Assembly (NCBI RefSeq): GCF_009653635.1
Contig: NZ_PPFD01000003.1
Location: 948,955 to 1,012,954, forward strand
DNA: 64,000 bases
From: Endozoicomonas sp. OPT23
GTDB taxonomy: Bacteria > Pseudomonadota > Gammaproteobacteria > Pseudomonadales > Endozoicomonadaceae
Reading direction: 5' to 3'
Part shown: in pieces, positions 51,567-60,875 of the stretch
How positions within the stretch are numbered: position 1 is the stretch's first letter
How the letters are laid out: every line of letters starts with the position of its first letter
Made by a program: the position numbers and the translations under genes
Notes under the pieces: model-generated
The model's database searches: none
What the model was told of the DNA's origin: nothing
What the model saw: only the letters and a program-made list of their open reading frames with translations

Positions 51567-51719
51567 TCAAAACTGCAGTTTCATCGCTCCATGTATACCC
51601 TCAATAAATAATTGAACTCCATGAACTGCCAGTATCAATCCCATCATACGACTTATAACTTTTATTGCGCTTTCACGAATCAAGTAAAGAGCCTGCAGGC
51701 TTTTCTGGTAGCCTTCTTT
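51567..51719 (-). pseudogene. remnant of a MarC-family gene (C-terminal 50 codons)
   Basis: Read on the minus strand, the frame ending at TGA 51567-51569 gives LYLIRESAIKVISRMMGLIL (about 20 residues) then AVHGVQLFIEGIHGAMKLQF, which matches the MarC C-terminal pattern (R-x-M-G-x-I-L-x-x-x-x-V-Q-x-x-x-x-G-I). Directly upstream (51720-51722) is an in-frame TAA and I could not find the rest, so the gene is truncated. A MarC gene also lies at the left window edge. Confidence 0.65.
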
Positions 51720-51853
51720 TTAAGGCTGTACATAAAAAGTCTTCGTCGTTTAAATGTTGCATATTCAGTTTTGCAGTCAGTATTTTTTTTCAAAGAATGT
51801 ATTCAACTAGGGCTGGAATCCCCATGTGCTAAACAAGATAGAGTTTAACTTGA

Positions 51854-53632
51854 GTGCCTGTTATGACTTTCAAAGCGATAGCCAAGCCTCTTAGCCTTTT
51901 AAGCCTGATACTCACTGTATTAGTGCAGGCTGATCCTGAGATCAGTAGGCCCATTCCTATAGAACCAAAACACTTTCAACCATCAAATTTTCTCTTCTTT
52001 GGAGACAGTTTAAGCGACAGTAACGGCGATGATTTTCGGCGTCCCGAATACGCTCATTCAACTTACAACCTGTTGCGTACATTGAACGGAGAAGAAAATA
52101 CAACAGAGGATGGCGGTAAAGTACAACCAATGGATGTCAGTGAAATCATTGGTCGCAGAGGTACGCTTAAGAGCATTGAATTCACTATGGAATTGAATGC
52201 CAGAGAGATTGAGCGAGAAGCGGAAGAAAAAGGCCCTTTGGGTAAACTTTTAGCCAAAATTGAGGCAAATTCACTGGTCGCATTAGGAGGTTTGCTTAGC
52301 AAGGCAGTTACTATTTTTGAAAGCACGGAAGGTAAGATGGATAGTCTTGCGCTTAAGCTGCTGGAACCACTTGCGGAGCGACTTGCCAGGGAAGTTAAAG
52401 AACACAGGCCAGGCTCCGCCGTAGAATCAATACTTCAATCATTACACAGACAGGTTAACTACTTAATTACTGTGATTGATAACGATGCCGCTGACGAGAT
52501 AATAAATTTTGCAGAGGAGAGATTATTGAACATCACCGGTCATCTGGATGATCTTATTCCGGTAATTCCTGACCCTCATTACTATGTGAAAGGTAAGTGG
52601 ACTGCTGGCAGAGAACTGGACAAGGTCTGGGTAGAGTATCTGGTCAGGATGATGTCGACTGATGACCAGAAGGTAAGTCTTGATAACCGTGCAATGGCTG
52701 GTAGCTGGACTCTCTGTGCTCCTGCAAAGGTTGAGGCGTTGAAAACGCTTCTGGATAGTACCAGTGGTGTGAAAGACAGTATGACCAAGCTGTTTCAGGG
52801 CAGTATTGTTCCTCCCTGTCAGGGGTTGATCGTCAAATCTTATCTTAATCAGCGTCGGGAAGAGCTTAGAAATGACTCTGGCCGCAGACCAGAACTGGGT
52901 GAACAGATAATTCCTGAAGATACTCTGGTCGTGTTTTTTAACAGTGCCAATGATTTTCTGAATAAATGGCAGGAGCCTGATGATGTTGCCCGGGAAATGT
53001 ACAATGATGTGTGGAACGTGCTGGCTTCCGGTGCTCGTAAAGTCGCCGTAGTAACCATGCCTGATATTTCTGTGACACCAAGATTCAAAGGTACTCCGGA
53101 AGGAAAGGAAATAAAAAGCCTTATAGAGCAATACAATACATTTCTCACAATGAGACTAAACAATCTGCGTGAGGAATTTTTAGAGGAAGACCACCATCAG
53201 CTAGTCACTATCGATGGTACTGAAATGTTCATAGAACTGATGAAAATGGATGGCTGGGACTTTGATACTCCACTGCTGAATATCCCCATTCCCGGAGTTG
53301 ATAAGCCGGAAGAAAAACTATCCAGAGAAGCCGATAAGAAGGGCGATCATATAACGGCGGAACTTGCAGCCAATGCAGCGTTCAGAGACAACTGGCGTTT
53401 AAGCATGAGTGCTGATGGCAATGAGCGTATTGAATCGCCTTTTCAGACAACCAAAGGAACGGCTTTCTATGCTGATTCGGTTCACCCAAGTGCTGAAGCT
53501 CATTATGAAATAGCAAAATTTGCCTGCAAAAAATTACAGGCATTTAATATCCCATGTGATGTCAATAACTATCCCATTGAGCAGGCTAAACGAGAAAGTA
53601 CTCAACATCATAATGCTCATACTGAGCTCTAA
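51854..53632 (+). CDS. secreted SGNH/GDSL-family lipase or esterase with helical insertion
   Basis: A 592-residue protein. GTG 51854 opens the frame; ATG 51863 is an alternative start. Signal peptide spans about residues 5-26 (hydrophobic core, cleavage near VQA-D). SGNH blocks are in order: FFGDSLSD (48-55; Ser52), NRAMAGSW (278-285; Gly283), FFNSANDF (361-368; Asn366), DSVHP (541-545; Asp541, His544). The catalytic set is thus complete. Between block I and the KWTAGRELDKVW region (248-259) is a helical insert of about 180 residues not seen in ordinary 300-400-residue members. Substrate may be phospholipid or glycan ester. It is the rightward half of the island that splits mnmE from mnmG. 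Confidence 0.8.
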   Translation: MPVMTFKAIAKPLSLLSLILTVLVQADPEISRPIPIEPKHFQPSNFLFFGDSLSDSNGDDFRRPEYAHSTYNLLRTLNGEENTTEDGGKVQPMDVSEIIGRRGTLKSIEFTMELNAREIEREAEEKGPLGKLLAKIEANSLVALGGLLSKAVTIFESTEGKMDSLALKLLEPLAERLAREVKEHRPGSAVESILQSLHRQVNYLITVIDNDAADEIINFAEERLLNITGHLDDLIPVIPDPHYYVKGKWTAGRELDKVWVEYLVRMMSTDDQKVSLDNRAMAGSWTLCAPAKVEALKTLLDSTSGVKDSMTKLFQGSIVPPCQGLIVKSYLNQRREELRNDSGRRPELGEQIIPEDTLVVFFNSANDFLNKWQEPDDVAREMYNDVWNVLASGARKVAVVTMPDISVTPRFKGTPEGKEIKSLIEQYNTFLTMRLNNLREEFLEEDHHQLVTIDGTEMFIELMKMDGWDFDTPLLNIPIPGVDKPEEKLSREADKKGDHITAELAANAAFRDNWRLSMSADGNERIESPFQTTKGTAFYADSVHPSAEAHYEIAKFACKKLQAFNIPCDVNNYPIEQAKRESTQHHNAHTEL

Positions 53633-54696
53633 CCTGAAATTTTAATTGTGCATCCACTGTCGTCAAAAAGTACAAGGTCGTGAGGCAGAACTGAAATATC
53701 CACTGCCGTTTCAGACGGCAGTGGATAACTGTTTTCCACCACTAAAACCTGTTTATTGAACTGTACTTCCGTTTTTAAATTCTGCCCCATAAACTGCTGA
53801 TTTTTAATTACTATTCGCTTATCCACAGAATCAGCAGACTTCTTAATCTGCAGCATTTGCGGTCGAACAAACAACTGCGCCTTTTCTCCAGGCTGTGCAT
53901 AAAGCTCTGCAGAAGATTCTATGATGCCTATGGCTGTAGAGACCTGTCGTTTGTTGATAACTTGGCAGTCCAGCAGGTTACCCACACCCATCAATTCAGC
54001 AACGAATTTATTGACCGGATGGTTATACACATTAAACGAACGATCGTGCTGAAGTATCTGTCCTTTGTGCATAACTGCCACTGAGTCAGCAAAGGCAAAA
54101 CCCTCGTCTTTGTTGTGGGTAACAAACAGGGCCGCCACTTTCTGTTGTTTCAGAATATCCCTGATTTCCTGCACTAATCGTTGTCGTACCTGACTGTCGA
54201 TATTGGAGAAGGGCTCATCCAGCAATAGCACAGAAGGGTTATTGGCTAACGCTCTGGCAATAGCGACACGTTGTTGCTGGCCACCCGAAAGCTCATGAGG
54301 GTAACGTTTTCCTAAACCTTGCAAGTTGACCAGTTCCAGCATTTCATCCACACGACGCTCAACGTCTGATCGGGAAAGGTCTTTCAAGCCAAAGGCAATA
54401 TTCTTTGCCACGGTAAGGTGTGGGAAAAGGGCATAATCCTGAAAGATCATCCCGATACCACGTTGCTCTGGTGGCAGTGTTTTGGTTGAAGAACTAACTG
54501 TCTGACCGTGGAGTGAAATATCTCCACTTGCTGGCTGAAGCAGACCGGATATAGCTTTCAGCAGAGTTGTTTTGCCGCAACCACTGCGACCCAACAGACA
54601 GACGATCTCGCCGTCTTCTATTTTCAGATTCAAACCAGAGAGCACATCGGTGTCGCCGTAGCGACAGTTCAGCTCTGAAATATCCAGTGCAGTCAT
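53629..54696 (-). CDS. fbpC: Fe(3+) ABC transporter ATP-binding protein FbpC
   Basis: A 355-residue ABC ATPase of the Fbp/Sfu/Afu type. Walker A GRSGCGKTT (36-44), signature LSGGQQQR, Walker B LLLDEPFSNID, and a C-terminal TOBE-like regulatory domain (from about residue 240) are visible. It energises FbpB. The start overlaps the fbpB stop by 4 bp, and its stop overlaps the convergent SGNH gene by 4 bp. Confidence 0.92.
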   Translation of the reverse strand: MTALDISELNCRYGDTDVLSGLNLKIEDGEIVCLLGRSGCGKTTLLKAISGLLQPASGDISLHGQTVSSSTKTLPPEQRGIGMIFQDYALFPHLTVAKNIAFGLKDLSRSDVERRVDEMLELVNLQGLGKRYPHELSGGQQQRVAIARALANNPSVLLLDEPFSNIDSQVRQRLVQEIRDILKQQKVAALFVTHNKDEGFAFADSVAVMHKGQILQHDRSFNVYNHPVNKFVAELMGVGNLLDCQVINKRQVSTAIGIIESSAELYAQPGEKAQLFVRPQMLQIKKSADSVDKRIVIKNQQFMGQNLKTEVQFNKQVLVVENSYPLPSETAVDISVLPHDLVLFDDSGCTIKISG

Positions 54697-56327
54697 CGTT
54701 GGTCAGACTCCAGAGAACGGTTTAACAGAATAAGCGGTATCAAACCTGCCACTATCAATAACAGAGCTGCGATTGCAGCCTGCTCCATCTTTTCATCAGA
54801 AGCGTACTGGAATACCCAGGTTGCCAGTGATTCGAAACCAAAAGGGCGCAATAACAGAGCAGCTGGAAGCTCTTTCATAGACTCGACAAAGACCAGAAGA
54901 AAGCCGGTCAGAATACCTCTTCGAATCAACGGTAAATGAACCTTACTGACCATACTGGCTGGTGTGCAGCCGAGTGACCGACTGGCCATATCCAGTGATG
55001 GTGATATCCGACCCAGACTGGACTCAACACTACCTACTGCAACTGCAGAGAAACGCACAGCATAAGCAAAGATAATGGCAAAAACAGAACCGGAGAAGAT
55101 CAGTCCTATTGGATCGTAACCAAACGACATGATCAGGTTATTCACACCATGGTCGAGCTGAGTTAGAGGTATCAAAACGCCAATAGCCAGCACATTTCCG
55201 GGCAGTGCGTAGCCTGTGGATACAATGCGGGAGGGTACAGATGCCAGCCTGTTGGACTCCAGACGCTGGTATATCCCCAGCAGAATAGCTGTGATTACTG
55301 CGAATAGCGCTGCACCTGTAGCTACTTTCAGGCTGTTCAGTGCGTAATTTAAGAGCTGAGTGTTAAATGAAATAGCGAAGTTATCCACCGCATAATTCAT
55401 TAAAACCGCTGCAGGAAAGGCAAATCCTGCTATGACTAATAGCCAGCACCAGCTCTGAGCAAGTATGTTTGCCCAGCCTTTTAGCTTCAGCATTTCTTTT
55501 TGTTCATGACCGGCGGTTTTCTGAAACAGCTTTAAACGTCGGCGGCTATATTTCTCGGTGGATATGAGCAGTGTGACAACCAGCAGCATAATGGCTGATA
55601 GCTTTGCAGCAGCATTCAGGCTGCCATAACCCAGCCATGTGTCGTATACAGCGGTAGTCAGGGTTGGAATCGCAAAATAGCTGACCGTAGCAAAGTCAGC
55701 CAGCGCCTCAATTCCCATCAGCGAAAGGCCGGTAATAATCGCTGGCCTTGCCATGGGTAGTGATACTTTCAGAACACTTTGTAACGGCGAACAACCCAGT
55801 AAACGGCTGGCTAGCCTCTGGCTTTCTGATTGTTCTAATAGCGCTGTTCGAGCCAGCATATAGAGATAGGGATAAAGCACCAGAGCGAGAATAAAAACAG
55901 CGCCGCCCATGCTTCTGATATCCGGAAAGTAGTAATCGGCAGCGGTTTGCCAGCCCATCAGATCACGAAGGAATACTTGAACAGTGCCTGCGTATTCAAA
56001 CAGGTCAGTATAAATATAAGCGACAACGTACGAAGGCATCGCCAAAGGCAAGACCAGCAACCACTGAAGATAGCGTTTACCGGGAATATCGCAGTTGGCC
56101 ATAATCCAGGCTGGCGGTAGAGCAAAGAGCAGGCCCAGAACACCGACACCCGTGATCAAAATGATCGAGTTTATGATGTAGTCAACGAGGACTGTATTAA
56201 GAAGGTGAGAGAAGATTTCTCCGGTAGGTGACACAGCTTCATAGAAGAGTGAGAGCACCGGAGTAAAAAGCAGAAAAGCCAGCAACCAACTGCCAGCTTT
56301 CCAGCTCAGTGAAATACTATGTTTCAT
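54693..56327 (-). CDS. fbpB: Fe(3+) ABC transporter permease FbpB
   Basis: A 544-residue permease with two fused MetI-type membrane domains, about twelve helices, as usual for FbpB/SfuB. Each half has an EAA-type loop: the ASRLLGCSPLQSVLKVSLPMARPAI region near residue 175 and ASRSLGCTPASMVSKVHLPLIRRG near 450. It moves ferric ion released by FbpA across the inner membrane. Downstream of fbpA by 39 bp. Confidence 0.93.
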   Translation of the reverse strand: MKHSISLSWKAGSWLLAFLLFTPVLSLFYEAVSPTGEIFSHLLNTVLVDYIINSIILITGVGVLGLLFALPPAWIMANCDIPGKRYLQWLLVLPLAMPSYVVAYIYTDLFEYAGTVQVFLRDLMGWQTAADYYFPDIRSMGGAVFILALVLYPYLYMLARTALLEQSESQRLASRLLGCSPLQSVLKVSLPMARPAIITGLSLMGIEALADFATVSYFAIPTLTTAVYDTWLGYGSLNAAAKLSAIMLLVVTLLISTEKYSRRRLKLFQKTAGHEQKEMLKLKGWANILAQSWCWLLVIAGFAFPAAVLMNYAVDNFAISFNTQLLNYALNSLKVATGAALFAVITAILLGIYQRLESNRLASVPSRIVSTGYALPGNVLAIGVLIPLTQLDHGVNNLIMSFGYDPIGLIFSGSVFAIIFAYAVRFSAVAVGSVESSLGRISPSLDMASRSLGCTPASMVSKVHLPLIRRGILTGFLLVFVESMKELPAALLLRPFGFESLATWVFQYASDEKMEQAAIAALLLIVAGLIPLILLNRSLESDQR

Positions 56328-56366
56328 TGAGACTCTTGTTATGAAGAAAGTTATAAGACCTGATAA

Positions 56367-57383
56367 TTACAGGTCGAACTTTACTTCATCCAGAAGCTTC
56401 TGTGCAGAGGCATAGTTCTCGGCCAGCTTGTAAACAGGCAGGGAGTCAGCCTTGAACTCACCCCAAGAAGTAACCAGTTCAGATGGTTTAACAGCTGGGT
56501 TAACCGGGTATTCCATATTTACTTCAGCGTAGATGCCTTGAGCTTTGTCGTCTGCCAGGTATTCCATCAGTTTAACGGCGTTGTTCTTGTTTGGTGCATG
56601 CTTGGTCAGAACCATACCACTGACGTTTACGTGTGAGCCGCGACCGTTTTGATCAGGGAAGTTGATGTAGACAGAATCAGCCCATGCTTTCTGGTCAGCT
56701 TTCTTCAGCATCGCGCCGTAGTAGTAGCTATTACCGATGGCCAGGTCACAAACGCCTTCTTTAACAGCCTTAACCTGTGCACGGTCATTACCCTGTGGAC
56801 GACGGGCCAGGTTAGCTTTTACACCTTCCAGCCACTGTTTGGTTTCAGCTTCACCGTTGTTAGCGATGTAGGAAGCAACCAGACCTACGTTGTACTTGTT
56901 CTTACCACTGCGGGTACAGATCTTGCCCTTGTATTTAGGGTCAGCAAGGTCGGCATAGGAAATGCTTTGAGGCTTTCCATCACGCTTGGTGGTGTAGATG
57001 TTACGAACACGGGTAGTCAGTGCAAACCATTCACCTTTAGGATCACGGAACTGGGCAGGGATGTCTTCGCTGATGGACTTGCTATCAACAGGTTGGCTCA
57101 GATTCTTGTTGACTAATTTCATCAGGTTGCTGATGTCGGTTGTCAAAACAACGTCTGCAGGGCTCAGTTTGCCTTCACGTTCAACACGCTCAATCAGACC
57201 TTTCTTGGCAAAAACAACGTTTACCTTAACACCGGTTTCCTTGGTGAAGTCTGCGAACAGAGGCTCAACCAGGAAAGGCTGACGGTAGGAGTAAACGTTT
57301 ACTTCCTTGTCTGCTGCGTTAGCAGTTACAGAAGCGGCCAGAACACTGGCGGTAGAAAGGGTAAAAAGAGCCTTCTTGAGCAT
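56367..57383 (-). CDS. fbpA: periplasmic Fe(3+)-binding protein FbpA
   Basis: A 338-residue class of transferrin-like binding protein. The signal peptide runs to about residue 23 (ANAA). NVYSYRQP (29-36) and the tandem tyrosines NSYYYGAML (218-226) match FutA/FbpA-type iron ligands. LTTDISNLMKL and RPQGNDRAQVKAVKEGVCD are further family blocks. It delivers ferric ion to FbpBC. A Fur-box-like sequence lies 24-42 bp upstream. Confidence 0.93.
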   Translation of the reverse strand: MLKKALFTLSTASVLAASVTANAADKEVNVYSYRQPFLVEPLFADFTKETGVKVNVVFAKKGLIERVEREGKLSPADVVLTTDISNLMKLVNKNLSQPVDSKSISEDIPAQFRDPKGEWFALTTRVRNIYTTKRDGKPQSISYADLADPKYKGKICTRSGKNKYNVGLVASYIANNGEAETKQWLEGVKANLARRPQGNDRAQVKAVKEGVCDLAIGNSYYYGAMLKKADQKAWADSVYINFPDQNGRGSHVNVSGMVLTKHAPNKNNAVKLMEYLADDKAQGIYAEVNMEYPVNPAVKPSELVTSWGEFKADSLPVYKLAENYASAQKLLDEVKFDL

Positions 57384-57406
57384 GGTTGGTATCCGTAAAA
57401 CTAAAC

Positions 57407-57425
57407 AAGAAACATTATCATTCGC
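57407..57425 (-). promoter_or_regulatory. candidate Fur box upstream of fbpA
   Basis: On the minus strand the 19-mer GCGAATGATAATGTTTCTT shares the AATGATAAT core with the Fur consensus, with a weak right half (about 13 of 19). The role of fbpABC makes Fur control likely. Confidence 0.45.
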
Positions 57426-57529
57426 GAATTGTACGTATTTTTGTCTTGAACGCCAGTACTTTTGAAATAAAAAAAGAGGTATTGAGGAAGGAGTGACTTA
57501 GGTCAAAGGTTGGTATTAGAAAGAGTTAG

Positions 57530-57568
57530 AAAAAACCGCCAGTCATAACTAATAAGTGGCGGTTTTTT
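57530..57568. terminator. intrinsic terminator of the YtfJ-family gene
   Basis: AAAAACCGCCA (57531-57541) pairs with TGGCGGTTTTT (57557-57567) around a 15-nt loop. T-tract on both sides; it ends the minus-strand gene at 57588. Confidence 0.88.
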
Positions 57569-57587
57569 GAGGCAGTTAAGTGTGTGC

Positions 57588-58064
57588 TTACTTAACGCTT
57601 TCGATAGCTTCCAGAATAGCTGCTACTTCAGTATCACCGGTCTGACCTTCGAATGCGTACACGACTTCACCGGCAGCGTTCAGAACAGCAACGAAAGCAC
57701 TCAGTTTTTCCAGGCCCAGAGTGTCGCGAGCAACAGCTTCAGCATCCAACAGGTACAAGTTGGTCGGTGCTTTTTTGTAAGCTTTCTTGAATTCACCTTT
57801 AACAAAGATGCCAGCACCCATAGGAGATTCTTTGGTGTTGATCAAGCTGGCAACGCGGAATTCAGGGAACTTCTCACTTACAGCTTTGTTAACAGGTTCC
57901 ATTTTTGGTGGAACAGCCGGATGACCAGCCATAGCAATAAAGATAGTTGCCTCACCAGCCAGTTCAGAGGAACTGAATGGCTCGTACTTGCCCTTGCCAA
58001 TGTTTTTGCCTTCTTTTTGCAGGGTGAAAGCTGGCAGAGGAGCGCCTACGGTTACGTTAGCCAT
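57588..58064 (-). CDS. YtfJ-family thioredoxin-fold protein
   Basis: A 158-residue protein. SSSELAGEATIFIAMAG, INTKESPMGAGIFVKGEFKKA and the AFVAVLNAAGEVVYAFEGQT block match the YtfJ family pattern as I remember it, with a thioredoxin-like fold but no Cys, so it is not a conventional peroxiredoxin. E. coli YtfJ has a signal peptide; here the Met start leads straight into VTVGAPLPAFTLQKEG, so this one is apparently cytoplasmic unless a start lies upstream. It is on its own transcript, ending at a strong terminator, between fbpA and mnmG. Confidence 0.7.
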   Translation of the reverse strand: MANVTVGAPLPAFTLQKEGKNIGKGKYEPFSSSELAGEATIFIAMAGHPAVPPKMEPVNKAVSEKFPEFRVASLINTKESPMGAGIFVKGEFKKAYKKAPTNLYLLDAEAVARDTLGLEKLSAFVAVLNAAGEVVYAFEGQTGDTEVAAILEAIESVK

Positions 58065-58364
58065 ACTACTAATCCTTACTTCTTGAATTTGTTCTTACAA
58101 CTGGTAGCGGGTCTGTTGATGAGATCTAACCTGACCACGGGCAGTTGCACTGGAAATCTGGATATAGGTTTTAAAACGAATGCCTTATCAACACTTTGAT
58201 TTATATCAAATTTTTCATGTTTGTTTTTTGTGATTCGGTGTTTTGGTTTGTTTATCCATGAAGTTGGCAATTTCATCCATTAGGTGAGACGAGAAAAACA
58301 CAGCTCGGACTGAACTCTGGGCGTAGTAGATAAGAAGTAATTGAGTAGCTGGACACAAACAGGC

Positions 58365-58642
58365 TGTGAATAACTGTGAAAAACGTGATTTTCTTAATCC
58401 ACAGGTTTGTGCACAGAAACAAAAGTACGAATTTCAAGAGAGTATTTGTCTGTGTATAACTTGGTGAGTTATCCACCAGATAAGAACAGGTTAATCACTG
58501 TATCCTAACAGCTCATCGACAGGGTTATTCAACCTGCAATCTATTGGTAATAAAGGTGTTAAGTGAGTTATCCACAGAAACTATCAACATAATTATAACA
58601 ACAATAACAAACATCAATAGGCAAAATCGGTAGTTTTCCACA
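58365..58642. other. second cluster of DnaA-box-like sites upstream of mnmG
   Basis: TTATCCACA at 58568-58576 (perfect); TTATTCACA and TTATACACA reversed at 58365-58373 and 58451-58459 (both fit TTATNCACA); TTATCCACC at 58469-58477; near-misses TAATCCACA at 58395-58403 and TTTTCCACA at 58634-58642. About 20 bp after the perfect box comes A/T-rich DNA with AACAATAACAAA, the same 12-mer found near oriC. The 739-bp gap 58065-58803 is otherwise without a gene. In E. coli oriC lies beside mnmG (gidA). Confidence 0.6.
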
Positions 58643-58726
58643 ACAGCTACGGAGTGCAGTTTCGGGCAATACGACTGAAAGCACTACCGTGCTGTCGATA
58701 TGCTTGCCCGAACAAAATGATCAATG

Positions 58727-58753
58727 TTGCAGGTTGTCGGGCTGAGGTATAAT
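58727..58753 (+). promoter_or_regulatory. candidate promoter of mnmG
   Basis: A perfect TATAAT at 58748-58753 with TTGCAG at 58727-58732 (15-bp spacer, somewhat short), 45 bp ahead of the start. Confidence 0.55.
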
Positions 58754-58797
58754 CACTGGTTCGATAAAGGTTTTATTAATAAGCAGGTGACTTCCCC

Positions 58798-60678
58798 TTG
58801 GCTGTGGATTTTCCGACTCGGTTTGATGTGATTGTGATAGGTGGCGGCCATGCCGGTACCGAGGCTGCGCTGGCTTCAGCACGTATGGGCGTGAAAACGT
58901 TATTGCTGACCCACAACATTGATACGCTGGGCGCGATGTCCTGTAACCCGGCTATCGGTGGTATAGGCAAGAGTCATCTTGTTAAGGAAGTGGATGCATT
59001 GGGCGGTGCAATGGCGCTGGCCACTGATCTCGGTGGTATCCAGTTCCGTGTACTGAATGCTCGAAAAGGGCCTGCTGTACGAGCGACTCGTGCTCAGGCA
59101 GACCGTGCACTCTACAAAGCCGCTATTCGCAGTATTCTGGAAAATCAGGAAAATCTTTCGATATTCCAGCAGTCCGCTGACGACCTGATTATGGAGCAGG
59201 GTCGAGTAGCCGGTGTTGTCACCAATATGGGCGTTCGTTTCCTTGCGGGTCAGGTGGTGCTGACAGCAGGTACTTTCCTGGGAGGCCGTATTCACATTGG
59301 TCTGGAAAACCACAGTGGTGGCCGAGCCGGTGATCCACCGTCCATTAAACTGGCTGATCGACTCCGTGAGCTGGATTTGCGTGTTGACCGATTAAAAACA
59401 GGTACACCTGCACGCATTGATGCCCGTTCTGTTGATTTTTCGGTAATGGATGAGCAGCCGGGTGATACTCCTACACCGGTTATGTCGTATATGGGGTCTG
59501 TTGAACAGCATCCAGAGCAGGTGGCCTGTCACATTACCCATACCAATGAAAGAACCCACGACCTGATTCGTGGCGGTCTTGATCGATCACCTATGTTTAC
59601 CGGTGTGATAGAAGGTATTGGTCCACGTTACTGTCCTTCCATCGAAGACAAAATTACCCGCTTTGCGGATAAGAACTCTCACCAGATCTTCCTGGAGCCG
59701 GAAGGTTTATCCACACATGAACTCTATCCAAACGGGATATCCACAAGTCTGCCGTTTGATGTGCAGATTGAATTCATCCGTTCCATCCGTGGACTGGAAA
59801 ATGCCCACATCACTCGTCCAGGTTATGCCATTGAGTACGACTTCTTTGATCCACGCGATCTGAAATTCTCTCTGGAAACCAAAGCTATTCCAGGTTTGTA
59901 CTTTGCGGGTCAGATTAACGGCACAACCGGTTATGAAGAAGCTGCTGCGCAGGGCCTGCTGGCAGGTATGAACGCTGCTCTGGCGGCCAAAGAACAGGAA
60001 GTCTGGTGTCCACGTCGCGACGAGGCTTACATTGGAGTACTGGTTGACGACCTGATCAACAACGGCACCAGTGAGCCTTACCGTATGTTTACCAGCCGTG
60101 CGGAATACCGCCTGATTCTCCGTGAAGATAATGCTGACCTGCGTCTGACCGAGAAAGGTCGTGAACTGGGAATGGTCGATGACGCTCGCTGGGCAGCGTT
60201 CTGCGACAAAAAAGAGCGCATAGAGCAGGAAAATCAGCGTTTAAAGAGTGCCTTTATTCATCCGGGCACGGATCAGGCAGCAGAAGTGAACCTGAAGCTC
60301 AGTAATCCTATCAGCCGTGAATACAACCTGATGGAGCTGTTGCGCAGACCAGAGTTGTCGTACGACGATGTTTCAAGTCTGACCGGTGAAGCTGATTCCA
60401 ATGCTCAAGTTAGAGAGCAGGTAGAAATTGCGGCCAAGTACGAAGGCTATATCAATCGTCAGACGGAAGAAATTGCCAAGCTGAGACGGTATGAAAATAC
60501 TCGTATCCCTGAGGCATTTGAGTACGAGAAAATTGAAGGTCTGTCCAACGAGATTCGCCAGAAGTTGCTGGAAAACAAGCCTGAAACTCTTGGCAGAGCT
60601 TCCCGAATTCAGGGAATGACGCCTGCCGCTGTTTCTTTGCTGCTTATCCACATGAAGAAGTTTTCTAAAGCATCCTGA
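58798..60678 (+). CDS. mnmG: tRNA uridine-34 modification enzyme MnmG (GidA)
   Basis: A 626-residue FAD protein that makes cmnm5U34 with Mnm[24 protein letters not shown] is the FAD-binding start, and [37 protein letters not shown] follow. Start: TTG 58798 has AGGTGA upstream at 8-9 nt; GTG 58804 matches the usual MDFP start but is 14 nt away. The upstream box cluster overlaps its control region. Confidence 0.97.
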   Translation: MAVDFPTRFDVIVIGGGHAGTEAALASARMGVKTLLLTHNIDTLGAMSCNPAIGGIGKSHLVKEVDALGGAMALATDLGGIQFRVLNARKGPAVRATRAQADRALYKAAIRSILENQENLSIFQQSADDLIMEQGRVAGVVTNMGVRFLAGQVVLTAGTFLGGRIHIGLENHSGGRAGDPPSIKLADRLRELDLRVDRLKTGTPARIDARSVDFSVMDEQPGDTPTPVMSYMGSVEQHPEQVACHITHTNERTHDLIRGGLDRSPMFTGVIEGIGPRYCPSIEDKITRFADKNSHQIFLEPEGLSTHELYPNGISTSLPFDVQIEFIRSIRGLENAHITRPGYAIEYDFFDPRDLKFSLETKAIPGLYFAGQINGTTGYEEAAAQGLLAGMNAALAAKEQEVWCPRRDEAYIGVLVDDLINNGTSEPYRMFTSRAEYRLILREDNADLRLTEKGRELGMVDDARWAAFCDKKERIEQENQRLKSAFIHPGTDQAAEVNLKLSNPISREYNLMELLRRPELSYDDVSSLTGEADSNAQVREQVEIAAKYEGYINRQTEEIAKLRRYENTRIPEAFEYEKIEGLSNEIRQKLLENKPETLGRASRIQGMTPAAVSLLLIHMKKFSKAS

Positions 60679-60688
60679 TTGATTAGAA

Positions 60689-60715
60689 TGCGGGTTATTC
60701 ACAGCCCGCACTTTT
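60689..60715 (+). terminator. weak hairpin after mnmG
   Basis: TGCGGG (60689-60694) pairs with CCCGCA (60705-60710), followed by CTTTTCC. Possible partial terminator before rsmG. Confidence 0.5.
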
Positions 60716-60875
60716 CCTTCCCGAGTGTGCACACACATCGTCAAATTTTAGATTGTCATTTCCCCCTGTATGCGGGGAAATGACTTCTAAGTATCCACTG
60801 CTTTGTCATTCGACTGAGTTTCAGAATTGCAATAAACTAGCCTACTACTCTTTATATCTCTGGGCTGAATTCCTG

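Noticed and set aside
51612-51848. 78-codon plus-strand frame
   Set aside because: It is antisense to the marC remnant and has no recognisable domain.
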